In this document: positions 1 to 13,200 of the stretch, piece after piece
How the letters are laid out: every line of letters starts with the position of its first letter
How positions within the stretch are numbered: position 1 is the first letter of the stretch
Assembly (NCBI RefSeq): GCF_964204645.1
Contig: NC_134025.1
Location: forward strand, 28,488,001-28,552,000
DNA length: 64,000 nucleotides
Source of the DNA: Tubulanus polymorphus
Lineage: Eukaryota > Nemertea > Palaeonemertea > Tubulaniformes > Tubulanidae
Direction of reading: 5' to 3'
Position numbers and translations under genes: made by a program
Notes under the pieces: generated by a model
Databases searched by the model: none
What the model saw: the letters and a program-made list of their open reading frames with translations, nothing else
Told to the model about the DNA's origin: nothing

Positions 1-790
1 TACGTATCTACTGTTCATTTGAAGCTAGAGATTGTTATGTACATGTACATCAGTGAAATGTGTTTTATACAGAAGATATATTTGTAAATATGAAAAGTTC
101 AAGTAATGGGCTGTGTACATGATATTTGTTTGTTTAATACAAATTGCTTTTTCTTCATAATAAAATGAACGAAATTCAACTGATATAAATGGTTTCATCC
201 TGTTTAAGAATATTCTTCTTTGGGACCTTGTTATAACCACAATTTGACCAGAATGTGAGAGATCCGATTTCACTTCATTGCGTGACCCCCTGATGCTGTT
301 GGTTGTGAATACAGTGATAACTAATTTGAGTGGGCCTAGTGCTGAAGGATGAGCCTGCTGGGCTGTCCCAGGTTCGGTCGTGTAGAGGATGACGAAAAGT
401 TCGAACCCAAAAATGAAATCCAACTGGCCTCGACATCGACGTGAAGAGTAACGATAATTTCGCCATCTATCTGAATTTTGCAGAACTATGAAATATCTGC
501 AATCGAAACGTTGGAAGATTTGCAATGAACCTTATTTCACAAGCGCCATCTATCGCAATATAGAATAGATGTATTAATATCAGAGCGAACAAGATGTCCT
601 TAGTTCGAGCCCATTAATTACTCATGCTGATGAGTGATCCAAATGATAGCGAAGGGTAGAAAATGGTGTCTTATGACATCTCAGAAATTTCATAGTGATC
701 CAGAAACCTTTCAACAAAACCCGCCATTTGGCAACAATGGAGATCCACTCAAAACAAATGTTAACAAAAAAGGTATTACATGATATTTAC
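1..790. other. spacer without a supported gene
   Basis: This stretch lies beyond the likely poly(A) site of the minus-strand MBTPS2 gene. A 166-codon open frame exists on the minus strand (25-525), but I recognise no domain in it. Other frames overlap it without a coherent splice structure, so I do not call a gene. It could hold the edge of a neighbouring gene outside the window. Confidence 0.4.
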
Positions 791-796
791 TTTATT
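791..796 (-). terminator. poly(A) signal candidate of MBTPS2
   Basis: On the minus strand this reads AATAAA, about 540 bases downstream of the MBTPS2 stop codon. It is the best canonical signal I see in that interval, so 797-1337 is probably 3' UTR. Confidence 0.45.
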
Positions 797-1337
797 TGTC
801 CTTTAACCACTTTTTACAAAGATACATGTAATATATATATCGATAATACATTAGTATAAAATGTTCATTTAAAAGTAATAAAAACAGATACAAGTGTGGT
901 ATATAGTGAATATCTAACAACTGTTACAAAATCAATTTAGTAGATCCCTACATTTTATAACCCGATATCATTCACAGAAAGACTGGTTTTATGTATCTTT
1001 AATAGAGGCAGCAATAAAATGATTTTTGACTTAAACCCCGATTTACTGTACGTACAATTTAGTGAGCTTGGAAAATTAAAACATACTTCTTGAGATTTAA
1101 CATAGAACTAACCGTACCCTTAATTCTTCACATCTATATATATACAGTATAACTCTGAATTATGTGATTTAACATACAAAACGTACAAGTCACTGTTCAT
1201 ATATACAAAACTGTACAAAATAAAATATCAATTGAACATTTTCAAAGATGGAATGATGTTTTACGATTCCATATTTTGATGACGCAAAATACTAGACTAG
1301 ATGATTCCCCCAGAAGACACAAACGGCTCCGCGGTTG

Positions 1338-4094
1338 CTAACTAAACAATGTCCACATGGCGATGATAATATTCAATGCGACTAATACCGTCCCGAAGAG
1401 CAATATAATCGAGAAGATAACTCCTCGCGTTCGATGATCGGGAATCGTTGATCTCAACGTTAGTTCTATAAATGCATGTAAAATCCACTGTCCGTCTAAA
1501 GCGTAGCAAGGCACGACGTTTAGAATAGCTAAAGCACCAGATAGTGATATCAGATATCTATACATATCATTAAGGACAAATGAGAGATTCGTAAACTGAA
1601 TTAGAGAATGAATATTCTTTTTTTTTAAAAAGGATACTTCGAGAATGTTTCTAAAACATAAGGCAAGTTGAGCGGTATCAAACTCGATTTCGGCACATAA
1701 TCACTGAGAGTAACTGTAAAATAAAGTTCATATCAATTGAATACCAGGGATAATTAACAATACATTATACCATTTTGAGAATTCCCCCGATATTTCCCTG
1801 ATCCATGACCATTAGTTCCCAGATTAACTTAAGAATATCCTCAGTGAAGGCTGTTTTTTATCAAGAGGTTTCTTGCCACCTAAGACAACTAAGACCACTA
1901 ACAATTCATATTCCTTGGCTTTTCCCAGATTTTCAACTGCAGGGGAAAATAAATCCAGAATTTCTCTGATTTCCCTCATCTGAAAGAGAACCATGCATGT
2001 CAGGCACAACCTAACGCATAAATACCTGAATAAAGAAGATCAACAGGATATCCTAGAAACAACAGAGGAGGTTTCCTTCCATGTTTAACTCTGAGTAAAC
2101 GTGTCGAGTTATCCAGCGACGGGTAAACACAAACATGCTCTCTTTTCGGGTTATAACAATCACTCTGTAGTCGACAGATCTGACGGTTATCGGTTGTTGC
2201 TCGTGCTGGTAAACAGGCGTAATGCTGCAAATATATACAAACGCAATTACAACTCATCCCAGTTCATCTGAGCTAGGCGCGAGGTTTCTCTGTATCATGA
2301 TTATTGATTGCCCAAGAATTTGTACTTACAATTTTTGATGACGCTTTTGAGTGATATTTGAAACAAATATGTGTATTACTTATGTTTGAACAACATTCGA
2401 CATTTCCAGCTGCTGTTGTGAAACCTTTAAATGAAATATTTTGAGTTGAAATGCATGTATCACAAAAACAGTAAAAGATTCATGTTCTACATAAAATATA
2501 ACCTACTTTGAAAAGAGATATCGAGCTGTTTCATTTGTTCTACTGGCATACAAAACCCTGCGATCTCGTCAATGGAACTTTTTCTTATACATTCGTGCCA
2601 CGCGTTGATACTAGTAACCGGGCAACCGCTAACACTAGTTATAGCTTCGCCAACAGCGAGACCTCGCGGTCCTGATACGGCGGATTTCTGTAATCAAATA
2701 CTATAAAATTTATACAAGCTTAGAACACTAGGATATGTGTACAATTTACACAAGGTTCTTACGAATCAACCAATCCAAAATTCCACGATATTTCCCTGAC
2801 CCCTGAGACAAAAAATGGCCCGATTAGATTTGAAGATACCCTGTTGGGGGCTGTTTCTAAGAACTCTGTTTTTGCATTCTCAATTCGTATTGCGAGACAA
2901 ACCTGTAAAATACCGGTGATGACGACAGAAGATCCAACGGTATAAAACGGCAGTAATATCCACGGTACAGCGAACAGTACAAACAACGCAACAATCACTA
3001 TCACAAAATTATGCCAGACTCCGGAGCAATAAATACGCAATTGTCGTAATGGTGAGATTACTTGTAAATGCTCAGTCAACAGGTCGACAAAAGCACCCGG
3101 ATATATAGCGAATAAGAATATCCCAAATCCATTCACTCGAACTTGTTCCCTAGAGAAAAAATAGATGAACAGGAGATTATGGATACTGGTTAAAATCTAA
3201 TATCAAAGTAGGGGCCTACAGGTTGAGGTTTAAATCTATGACCAGCTGCACAGTTCTGGCTTAGATTCATAAAGACAAGTCTTGGTAAAAAACAATTACG
3301 ATTCTATAACTAATCTTAGCAGTTTAAGACCAGTCCAGCTTAGTGCCCATTAAGTACAATCTAACAGCGTAAGGCCTTTGAGTAGGCCTTATCATGATTA
3401 CTCCAAGGTAAGACTTACTTCTTAAGACATTTTTCAGACTGAGTCTATATTACAATGATACAACTAGACCGAGGTCAAGTAAATGGCTGCCTACCTTACT
3501 GCTGCTATAGCATGCCCAATCTCATGTAGAATACCACAAATAAGTAATGTTAACAGGTAATAGCTAATCTGGTGCATTGGCAGATTAACTCCAGGCATCT
3601 GAAATACGACGATAAACGTTAAAATCAGAATAATCAGTTTGATTTCAAAAATTCAAATTGAAACTCACCACTGGCGTAAGAACTTGTTGTTCGATTGGAT
3701 GCTTCTTTAATGTGTTATAAACCATTAAACCCAGGAGAAAAACTGAGATAACCATCGATACCAGGCCGAATATAACTCCGACGTTGAACCAACATTTCAG
3801 GAATCGTGGACGGCATTGACCGAATCTTACGAACAACCGGTTGAAACTGGTCGTGAACCATCGCAGCTGACAAATAGAAACGCTCAACCCTGTCTTCTCT
3901 AGGAAGGATATGTACCACACATACGTAAACCTATTTGTCTAAAAATAAAAATATTTCAGTTGGAAATTAGTTTTTTTACGAAATAGAATTTATTAGAAAT
4001 TACTATCTGTTTCTATTATTACCTTTAAGAATACATCTAACAGATACAACGAAGCCCAACAAATCAGAAATAATGCTAAACCTGCAGGCACCAT
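1338..4094 (-). CDS. MBTPS2: site-2 protease (membrane-bound transcription factor peptidase S2P)
   Basis: This intramembrane zinc metalloprotease makes the second cut in SREBP and ATF6 in the Golgi, releasing their transcription-factor domains. The coding exons on the complement are 4094-4023, 3938-3669, 3598-3495, 3149-2903, 2687-2507, 2424-2330, 2224-2026, 1713-1638 and 1557-1338. They join in frame to 487 aa, against about 519 in human. The zinc-binding HEIGH motif is at residues 139-143, and the LDG motif that supplies the third metal ligand is at about 435-437. Between them lie the family's Cys-rich luminal segment and several hydrophobic segments. The Ser-rich insertion of the human protein is missing, which accounts for most of the length difference. 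The start was chosen because [10 protein letters not shown] opens a first membrane segment like that of human S2P. WDR3 lies upstream on the same strand. Confidence 0.95.
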
Positions 4095-4776
4095 TTCATC
4101 ATGTGTGAAATGTTACCGATCAGATTTGAATATCATCGATTCTGAAATGGGAAAACAGGTACCGGTAAATTAATAAACGTAAATGTGCATCTAAAACATC
4201 CAAATCATAGATTAAACCAGTGGATAATTGTTTGAGAGAAAGAAAAGGTAATGACAGTAAGTTGACAAATGGCTAATAAATTTTTGATTTTGATTGGAAA
4301 ATAGTGGACGTTTTCAGAGCAAAATTCTGACTTTAATTCTCAAAATGAGTCGCATCTCTTGAGAGAAGACAACGAGATCAATTACAGCAATTGATTAAAA
4401 GTTTAATTGGGTAAAACACAACCGATTATTGACGATGAAAAGTAAAATCATTTACCAGAAGTAAACAAAACCACATGTCACTGAACAAAACAACCACTGA
4501 CTCATCCATATGAGGGGGCGCCACCTCCTTACTACACTGCACACAATCACGTACATAAACAGCACATGTACTTCAATAATTCAGTTTTTCTAATGAACCA
4601 GTTTTATTTGAGCCTACAGTATAAACCCGTTGACCCCAAAGATTAGGCAACTTCTCTAGAAACTATTGTCTCATGTCAAGCTCTACAGTAGTGTCCTCTT
4701 GTCACTAGAAAATCCATTAGACCCATCAACAAATCATGACAATGATAAACAACTCTTTCTTTACTTTTTCCAAGTA
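4095..4776. other. spacer between WDR3 and MBTPS2
   Basis: About 680 bases separate the WDR3 poly(A) signal from the MBTPS2 start codon. It should hold the MBTPS2 promoter and 5' UTR. I see no TATA box or other gene. Confidence 0.5.
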
Positions 4777-4782
4777 TTTATT
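4777..4782 (-). terminator. poly(A) signal candidate of WDR3
   Basis: On the minus strand this reads AATAAA, 34 bases after the WDR3 stop codon, implying a very short 3' UTR. Confidence 0.55.
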
Positions 4783-4815
4783 TCCATATTTTACTAAATA
4801 CAAGATACCAACAAA

Positions 4816-7800
4816 TCAAGTTTTCAAAGTCAACAAAACTTTTTTCTTTTGCTTCCTTTTCTTTTTCCGGGATTCACCAGTGGCATCAGCGAAGAATATA
4901 GTCTCTTCTTTCTCCTCTATCTGCTGCTTAATAAATTGAAGTCCGGCCATGTTAAACCCGATCACATCCTATAAACGATACAGTTTAAATATGTTTGTAA
5001 TACCTTTTAAATATAACTCATATAACTATTGAAGAGTATAAGACTGTACCTTAACATAGTTGACTTGTTTCGGAGTTTGGCTTCGTAGTTTATCAATAAC
5101 TGGTAATAAAATTTGACTTGAAGTTATTTGTCCGTGGTGTACTCTGTAAAATCGAAAAGAATAGATATTTACTCATCGGTTCATGAGAGGAACTGAAAAT
5201 AAATGTAATGAAAAATACTTTACTTCAGTAGAAACAATAAACATCTACAGGTCAACTCAGGTTCCCAACTTTGTTCCAGGAAATGATGAAGTATCTCCAA
5301 CAAATCAATCACATAAGAGAAAGGTAAAACTAACAGGGATTCCTCTAATTCACTGAAAATATATTCACAAATAATCAATCAATCTGTATGTATTCTAGTT
5401 CCTCGATAAAATTGAAGCACTGTTACAAACCTGGATTTAATCTTTTTCAATACCATTAATACATATTTGCTTGGAGTAGTTACTTTATAAGCCATGAAAA
5501 GGGGATGTAGCGGAGGAGGAGCAATCTGAAATAATTCCCAAATACAATGATTCCAATCTTATCTTAAAATGTTTGACTGTTTTTCATTGCGGCATGTAGC
5601 AAACCTCTTTTTTAGACAATTTACACTCCATCGCATGTTCGTCAAGCTTAGCATTTTCTTCTTTATAAAGTTCTAATGCTTCCATTAATTTCTCAGCCTG
5701 AATACGAATAATTATACATGTCAATGGAAACTTGGTTTCTAATTCAAATCAAGATTCTATCATTTTTGTTCCGAAACTCTACTTACTGATTTAACTGTCT
5801 CCAATGTTTTCCGTCCGGCCATTCCGACTTCATTGTTAGTTTCACCCGGCACCTACAACAACCAGTATCAATGAGATAAATACATACCGTAGCAATACAC
5901 GAGAAAAATGGCAGTTATCAAAAAACGTACAACTGGTTGATTTTCGCCAGCGGCATCCTCATATTCTTTTTCTCTCTCCTAAAAAAAAAGGAAATACTGA
6001 AACCACAATACAAATAATCTGTGGACATATTACAGAAATCAGGTAAATAATTACTGACCATTTCTCTTTCCTCTTCTAATACAACTGGTTCTTGTGTTTT
6101 CTCCCAGAATCGTAGAGATTTATCGTGTGAACCTGTAACTACGTATTTGCCATTATTTGACACTGCCAAACACCAAATCTCAGCATGATGACCCTATAAT
6201 ATACACATGTGTCCATAGCAGTACTGGTAAAAAGGAATATATCAGAAATTCAAGTTAGCAGGAGAAGATACTTACAGTAAGAGTAATAATGTGCTCAAAT
6301 ATATCTCCATCCCATTGTTTCACTTTGCCATCCTTACCGCCAGAGAAGAACATATGAGTATTGGCAATGAATTGAAGGCACATGATACTACAAATTGAAA
6401 CAAGATAATTCTATGAATAACTAATATCTATCAGAACATAGCTTACGAAAACTAAAAACACTTCTAACCTGTCATCATGAGCAAATATAGACTTATGACA
6501 ATCACCAAAATCTAGACCCCAAAGTTTGACATTACGATCGGCTGATCCAGTCACCAGTAGACTACTGTCTGATGATATATCCATACTTAAAACAGGCAGT
6601 TTGTGGCCATACAGAGACAAGAAAAACTACAAAACAAAATCCATATTCAATGAGTGTAGACTGTATTCAATCTAAAATTATTTGGAAGACATTCGATACA
6701 GTTGTTTAATGTACCTTCAGTGTATCAGTGAAAAATACTTTCACTGTATTATCCAGTAAAGAAACTGCTAATAATCGTTGATTGGGACTAAATTTCACGC
6801 ATAAAACATCCTCTGACATTTTCAGTGTTCGTGTATTAACTAATGTTAATCGTTTACTGCAACACAATGAATAAATACACTTAGAAATTAAGCATCTTAT
6901 TAAGATTTTCACAAAGTGAATATGTATTGAAATTTGTACCTCGTCTCTTGTGCATCAGTTACCAGTTCAAAATTCCAAAACTTTACATCGCGATCAGCGC
7001 TTCCTGATACAATTCCTCGCTACAAAAAGAAAAATGCAGGATTCAATCAAAAACCTTCTTTATGATATTAGAATTGTTGATATGCTTGTTAAGATTTCTT
7101 AATACCTTATCGGGAGCCATGTGCATTGACCAGACTGCTCCGCTATGGGCTGAAATACTCTCAAGCAGTGAACCGGATGAGATATCAAATATTTGTATCT
7201 TTCCAGTCTGAAAATTACGAAAATATACAGATTAAAATCAATCATATAGGCTTAACTATTTGTATGAAGACAGTGATGATGGAGTTGTTTTGCGATCACT
7301 TACCTTAGTTCCAATAATAACGTGTCGATCTCCGGGTGCAAACATCGAACATAAAGCATAATCACAACTTACTGATCGGATGCATTGTGTACTGGCTCTA
7401 TAAATCACAACAATATATCAATAGAAAATATATTAACAGTACATTGAAGAATCACTGTTTATTGATTATAATGCGTGTCCTACCGGTTCCAAATCTTTAC
7501 AGATTCGGCACTAGCCGAGACGATAGCCGTGTTATCAGAACTGAATGCTACTGTTCTTACATCACTACGGTGACCATGCAGTGTCAACTTCGTAGCAGAA
7601 GAACCATCAATGGTTTTTCCGGTCATTTCAACATTTAATACTTCAACGATATTATTACTCAGCAGACACACCATCTAAATATACAATATTGGAGTTACAG
7701 ATATGTTTATACACATTTAATACTTTAATACTTAAAGTCTTTGAACTACCCCCGTAAATACCTTAGTAACTTTAGCTTTATTCGTTTTGATGTCAAATCC

Positions 7801-9602
7801 ACGCAGTTTCCCAGAGGCAGTCACAGATCCAGCTCTCCTGATCATATCATCAATATTTTCCTCAGTTGGTATTTCTTCTTCTTGACCAGTTTCGCTGAAA
7901 AAGGCAATCATCAGTCAGTAAAGTTAAAAATGAATGGAAAATATTGAAGACAAAATGCTTGAACTTCACAAATTCAACACAAACCGGTTTTGTTTTCGAA
8001 TTCTTTTTTGTCTTCTCATTAAAGATTTCTTAGCTTCCTCTTTAGAGTTGATTTTAAAGACTTCCATCATCTTGTCAGTTCCCTGGTTGATATGAATTCA
8101 TCATTTCAATGAACATATGATAAACTACATTAAAATACAGATCTCAGACAACTAAACTTACGTGACATGCGAGGATTGAACCGGTTTGATCCAGTTTGAG
8201 ATTCACTACACGATCTTTTCCATGTCGCAGTAAAGATCCAATCTTTTCACAGGTAAGAATTCTCTGCAAAATAACAAACATTTATACAGAATAAAAACAT
8301 TAGAACTCTTAAGGTGTACGTAGCCTCTGTTTACTCCATTTATTTATCCCAGAAAACCTCTTCTTACCTCCTCTTCTTCATCTTCATTTTCATCATCACT
8401 TTCTCCACTTTCTATTTTAGCTTTCTTTTTTGTTGGTTCATCATTACTATCATTATTACTGGTTTCCTACAAGCAAGGGTTTATAGATAACACTAGTTTG
8501 TCCTGACTGACAGTGTGAATATGAGGCTTATCTAATCTACCTCTAGACTATCATCGATATACTGTAAATCCCACAATCTCAGTTCATTATCTCCACTACC
8601 TGTCACAAGTCTTCTCTCTTCGGGTGTTATAACAAAATCCCAAACCTTAATATATATAAAAAACATAATATTTAATGATTCGAGGACAAAACTTCAAATG
8701 GGATGAGATCGAGACAGAAAATACGAACCTCTGTCCTATGTCCAACTAGTGTCTTAAAACAGTGTTGAGTAGAAAGATCCCAGAACTTCACAAATGTGTC
8801 TTTAGAACTGCAAAATGAGTTTAATTGTAATTTCTGGATACTAAACTTTAATCAATATCTGAAAATTTCAAGTCGTTATTTGAATGCATGTACCTTGTAA
8901 TAAGAAGGTCTCTTTGTTTCAAAAACCGAGCTTGCGTGATTTGACCTTTGTGTCCTTTTAAACGATATAAACCCGCTTCATTGACTATATCCCATACAAT
9001 CACATCAGTGTCCTGGATTAATTCGATCAGATAATAATTCAACAAAAATGATAAAAACGGAAACTTTAGCGAAATTGAATTTCAAGAATGTCATCCTTAC
9101 CCTAGATCCAGACACAAGTTGAACTCCTATATGATCGTAATTAAGAGCAGTCACAGCTGATTTGTGTCCGCTAAAAACTATGACATTTTCACCAGTTTCT
9201 ACATCAAATATGTTTATTTTACCATCAGCATAACCGACCGCTATATGCTTATTATCTGGTGATGCGGAAATTACTGAAACTTCCGACTTATCTCCGAAAA
9301 ATTTGTTAACCTGTTACACAAAATTAAAGGAGTTGAATAGGTGTTAATTTGGTCTCAATAAATGCGAAGACTGGTGAAAAATGAAAATTTTTGAATTTTG
9401 AGGCGATTGAATTAGGAGATAAGAATTATCCAAAGATACTTACTACAACCCCGGTTTTGATGTCCCATATAAGAACGTGCTCACAAGCTCCAACTGCACA
9501 TTTTTTCTGTCCATCAAAATATACCACATTTGCCTTTGGACTACCGATTATTCCAAACACTGCACCAGCGACATAGCGCAAGTATTGTTTAGTCAATCCC
9601 AT
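4816..9602 (-). CDS. WDR3: WD repeat protein 3 (Dip2/Utp12-type SSU processome subunit)
   Basis: This is a nucleolar WD40 protein of the small-subunit processome (yeast Utp12/Dip2), needed for 18S rRNA maturation. I resolved 24 coding exons on the complement, all phase-compatible. They start at 9602-9444, 9310-9101, 9012-8894, 8807-8729, 8645-8541 and end at 5352-5224, 5143-5050, 4968-4816. The product is 930 aa against about 943 in human. The N-terminus [12 protein letters not shown] is nearly identical to human. Two seven-bladed propellers follow, with WD motifs such as [18 protein letters not shown] and [18 protein letters not shown]. An acidic, Lys-rich linker (around 8466-8368) separates early blades. 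The C-terminal Utp12 helical domain and a basic tail end the protein. A non-coding 5' exon with a GTGAGT donor near 9959 is likely. The gene is divergent from the CD2AP/CIN85 gene. Confidence 0.96.
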
Positions 9603-9959
9603 TGAAAATTGGCAGGGATACTTTTTGATTAAAATTCCTTTTCCACAAATTATAGATATTTATTTGACGTTGAACTGAAAATAGATGAAAAGAAAAAGGA
9701 ATCAAAAATACAACAATAGCCATCGAGTCAAATGAAGATGTTCCAGGCAGTCATAATGTAGTTTTGACTGTTTCATTCGGCAATTAGTACAATTCTTAAT
9801 ATTTGATTTTGCTCCGATTCAGTTCTTAGAGTAAATATGACGAAAATAACACTCGGAACAGAACAATCAACTAGATTATTTTTATTTGAATAGGTTAAAT
9901 AACCCTTAGAAAGTCTATACGATAACATTAAAGTGATTTAAAAGAAAAAAGTACTCACA

Positions 9960-10200
9960 TGTAACACATGTATCGGCTCGACGACCTTGAGAATACGAGT
10001 GCGCGATGGCGCTTCTGTTGCTAGAGACGCCATTTTGGTGTAAGAGGGGCGATACTTTCTGAAAAGTTGCCAAAATCATGCAAATTGTCGTGTTCTGAAC
10101 CAGGAATTCTCCCCAGAATTATATACCGATTTAAATTCACTCTTAGCCAATAACAGAGCGTTCTATATATAGAGGTAGTCCAGTTCCAAGCGAGTCCAAA
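9960..10200. promoter_or_regulatory. short bidirectional promoter, WDR3 / CD2AP-CIN85
   Basis: The putative WDR3 5' UTR exon (minus strand, donor near 9959) and the start codon of the plus-strand adaptor gene at 10201 lie about 240 bases apart. The WDR3 side carries AAAATGGCGTCT (minus strand, around 10035-10023), close to the YY1 consensus that often sits just downstream of housekeeping start sites. No classic TATA box is positioned for WDR3. TATATATAG occurs near 10164, where it could serve the plus-strand gene. Sharing is inferred from spacing. Confidence 0.5.
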
Positions 10201-13200
10201 ATGGGTAAGAAAATAAAAATCTCTTCCAGTTCCAACCAATTCAATCAATTCAGTATTCACGCAGGTCTGCCTAGACTAGATTTTCAAAACATTACAAACA
10301 AAATCTATTCAACTAATGTTTCTTTCTGGTTGTTTGAATGGATACCTGTCTTAATGTTGCTGAAACAGATTTCTGCCAGTCAATCAAAAAAGTTTGATTG
10401 GCGAATGAATAGGTTTTTGTATTTTGTGCTGTAAATAAAACATTTTACTACGTGGTAATCAAATACTGAATAGGCCTAAAATGTATTAAACATGGTGATG
10501 AAGTAAAATATAATGCTATGTTTGTTACAGTGGAAGTACTGGTAGAGTTTGAATACGAGGCCGTTGAAGATGATGAACTCTCTCTTAAAGTTGGAGACGT
10601 CATCAAAAATGTGATCATTCAAGACGGGGGTTGGTGGGAAGGAGACCTCCGAGGAAAACGCGGTGTATTTCCTGATAATTTCGTCAAGGTAAATATAACA
10701 GAAATTACGCCGAAATTTTGTAACGATTTCGATAATTAGATTTCGTTCATTTGCTTGTTTTTTTTTTAAGGTTCTTAAAGAAGAAAAGAAAGAAGAGAAA
10801 AGAGAACCGGTTCAAACTGTAACCGAACTAAAGAATAAACTAACCCCGAAACAAGCCTCGACGAAGAATGCAAATATAAAGCGAGGTAGAATAATGATTA
10901 AACATCAGTCATTATTAATCTGTTTATTGTTGGAAAACATTTACTTTCATTGTAAAACGCTTTGTGACTTGTATAAACACGACCTAGTGACCTTCATTGT
11001 TGACTCAATGTCATTAATACAATACAAATAATACGTCCTGCTATTACGCTTGATTCATCGAAGCGCAACTTACAGAAACGTGTCCCGGACTTCATTTGTC
11101 AAAATTTCGGTTTTATTTTGTTTTACACAGATAGTTCGACTAAAAAGAAATTGTTCGCGAAAGCTCGATACAGCTACACGCCGACGAAAGATGACGAATT
11201 ACGTTTGAATGTCGGTGACATCATCGAAGTATTAGACCAGGTTAGTACAGTAGACCTAGCTAAAACCAGATCAGTTTAAGCATAAGCTTTCTCCATGAGT
11301 GGTTATAAGTGGATTGTTTTTACATCAGGGCCCAGTTCCATGGTTCCGAGTTAAGATTTGACCCTGAGTTAACTCATTGAAAATGAACTAACTTTAACTC
11401 ACTCTTAACTCTAACTCATAACTGTGGAACTGGGTCCTGGGGCTCAAAAGTTGATTAGAGTTAACCAGCGAATGTTGACATAGTGACATTTAAATGTTCA
11501 CAATTACTGTGGTATCCGCCAGTTATTTTTAACCAACTTTTAAAGCAACTGGCCCCTGATTGTGTGATTATGATCTGAACTAGAATAATTTTAGGTTTAC
11601 TTTGATCGTTGCTCGAAGTGGCCAAAATTTACTAAAAAAATGTTTATCTCCTACAACAGGAAGAAGAAGGCTGGTGGTCTGGAGTTCACAATGGTCATAC
11701 CGGAGTATTTCCATCTAACTTTGTTGAAACTGTCGCTGAAGATGAAAAGACCGAATCTGGTTCGTATAAATCTGTGAATTAACGTACCGGTAGTTTCAAT
11801 CGGTCATTGAAAATGATTACCGCAATCGTTATTTGTTTATAGAAGCAGCTGAAAATAAGGAAAAATTCAAGGAAATCAAAGGCAAAAAGGTCGTCGGTGT
11901 CGGACTCGGGAATATATTCCAAGGTCAGAATATTCAATTGAAACCGACTGGTAGCAAGAAAGGGGATGATTCAAAGGTAAGTACGAATATCAAATATCAT
12001 CTGTTCATCACTTATTACATTACTCTCATAAATGAGCTTTTATAAAAAAATACATCAAGAAGATTGATTCCACACTTAAAGACTAAAAATAAAGAATTTA
12101 AAGGATAATTGATATGGTCTCGATAAGCATTCAAATTTTTTAAACTATTGGTCTTCAATAATTGGATGAGTTGTAATCACCTATTCCACTGATAAGCGTC
12201 ACATATTGATTACTCGTTAGTGTGATGTGATCGAATGATTGTATATTCTAGGGTTCTGCTGCTAAAAAGACTCAAGCTGAAGAAAGTCCAGTTCTTCCAC
12301 CGAGACCGGCGAAACCTAGTAAGTTTGGATTTAGCACCGTATAGCTGTGTAGCTGTAGATTCTAAATGTCTATCAATATATATAACCTGTGTAACTGTTC
12401 CTATAACCTTCCATGTTTAACCTCTGTTTAACAACTAATACAAACCACAGAAAAATTCCAAACATTTCTAGATACTTTTGCTCAAAAGTTGGTAAGAATT
12501 ATTGGCCTCATTGTTATTGTTACGAAAAAAAAAAATTCCATATTTTTTCCTCAGTAGTTGTGGCAACTATGCTTGTGGTTTCTATCAGTTGTTCTCTGTC
12601 CGTCCTGACACCCGTCTCTTTCCTTTAACCTCTATTGCTTTGCACTTCCTTCTCTTCTAGTCCTGCGTGGTAAAGCCCACAACAGCATTGACATGAAGTC
12701 AACATACTTCGGTCGGCGTGAAAATGATATCAAATCTGATATAACTAATAAACCACGTCGCAGTAGCACCGGTTCTAGTGCTGGCAATCCAGGTGAATTT
12801 CAATCACACGCGACTGATCAACAGTTGCCGTCAGTTTTGCATGAAAAACAAACCGAATTCGATATTGAAAGTAAAGAAGATCGTAAAAAACAGTCGTCTA
12901 GCGACGAGAGCGCTGGCTCTCCAGTCGCTAAAAGAATTTGCAATAATGTTGATTATCCGAAATGGATTCATATAACTCCCAAGAAAAGAAAACGCAAGAA
13001 GCGTAATAATAATTCGAATCAATGTTCTCATAACGGGGTCGTTCATGTAGTCGGGCAGGGAATGATCAAACAAGGTCATGTAAGTCCACAGTCCAAGCCT
13101 TATGATAGGGATGATTTCGGCGTTAGGAATAGTTTTAGCTCGGTCGGTCCCGTTAATTCTGTCGATGATTCGGTAACACCTGGTCTAGAAGATGAGAATC

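Noticed and set aside
25-525. 166-codon open frame on the minus strand
   Set aside because: No recognisable domain, competing overlapping frames and no convincing splice context; likely chance in a spacer.
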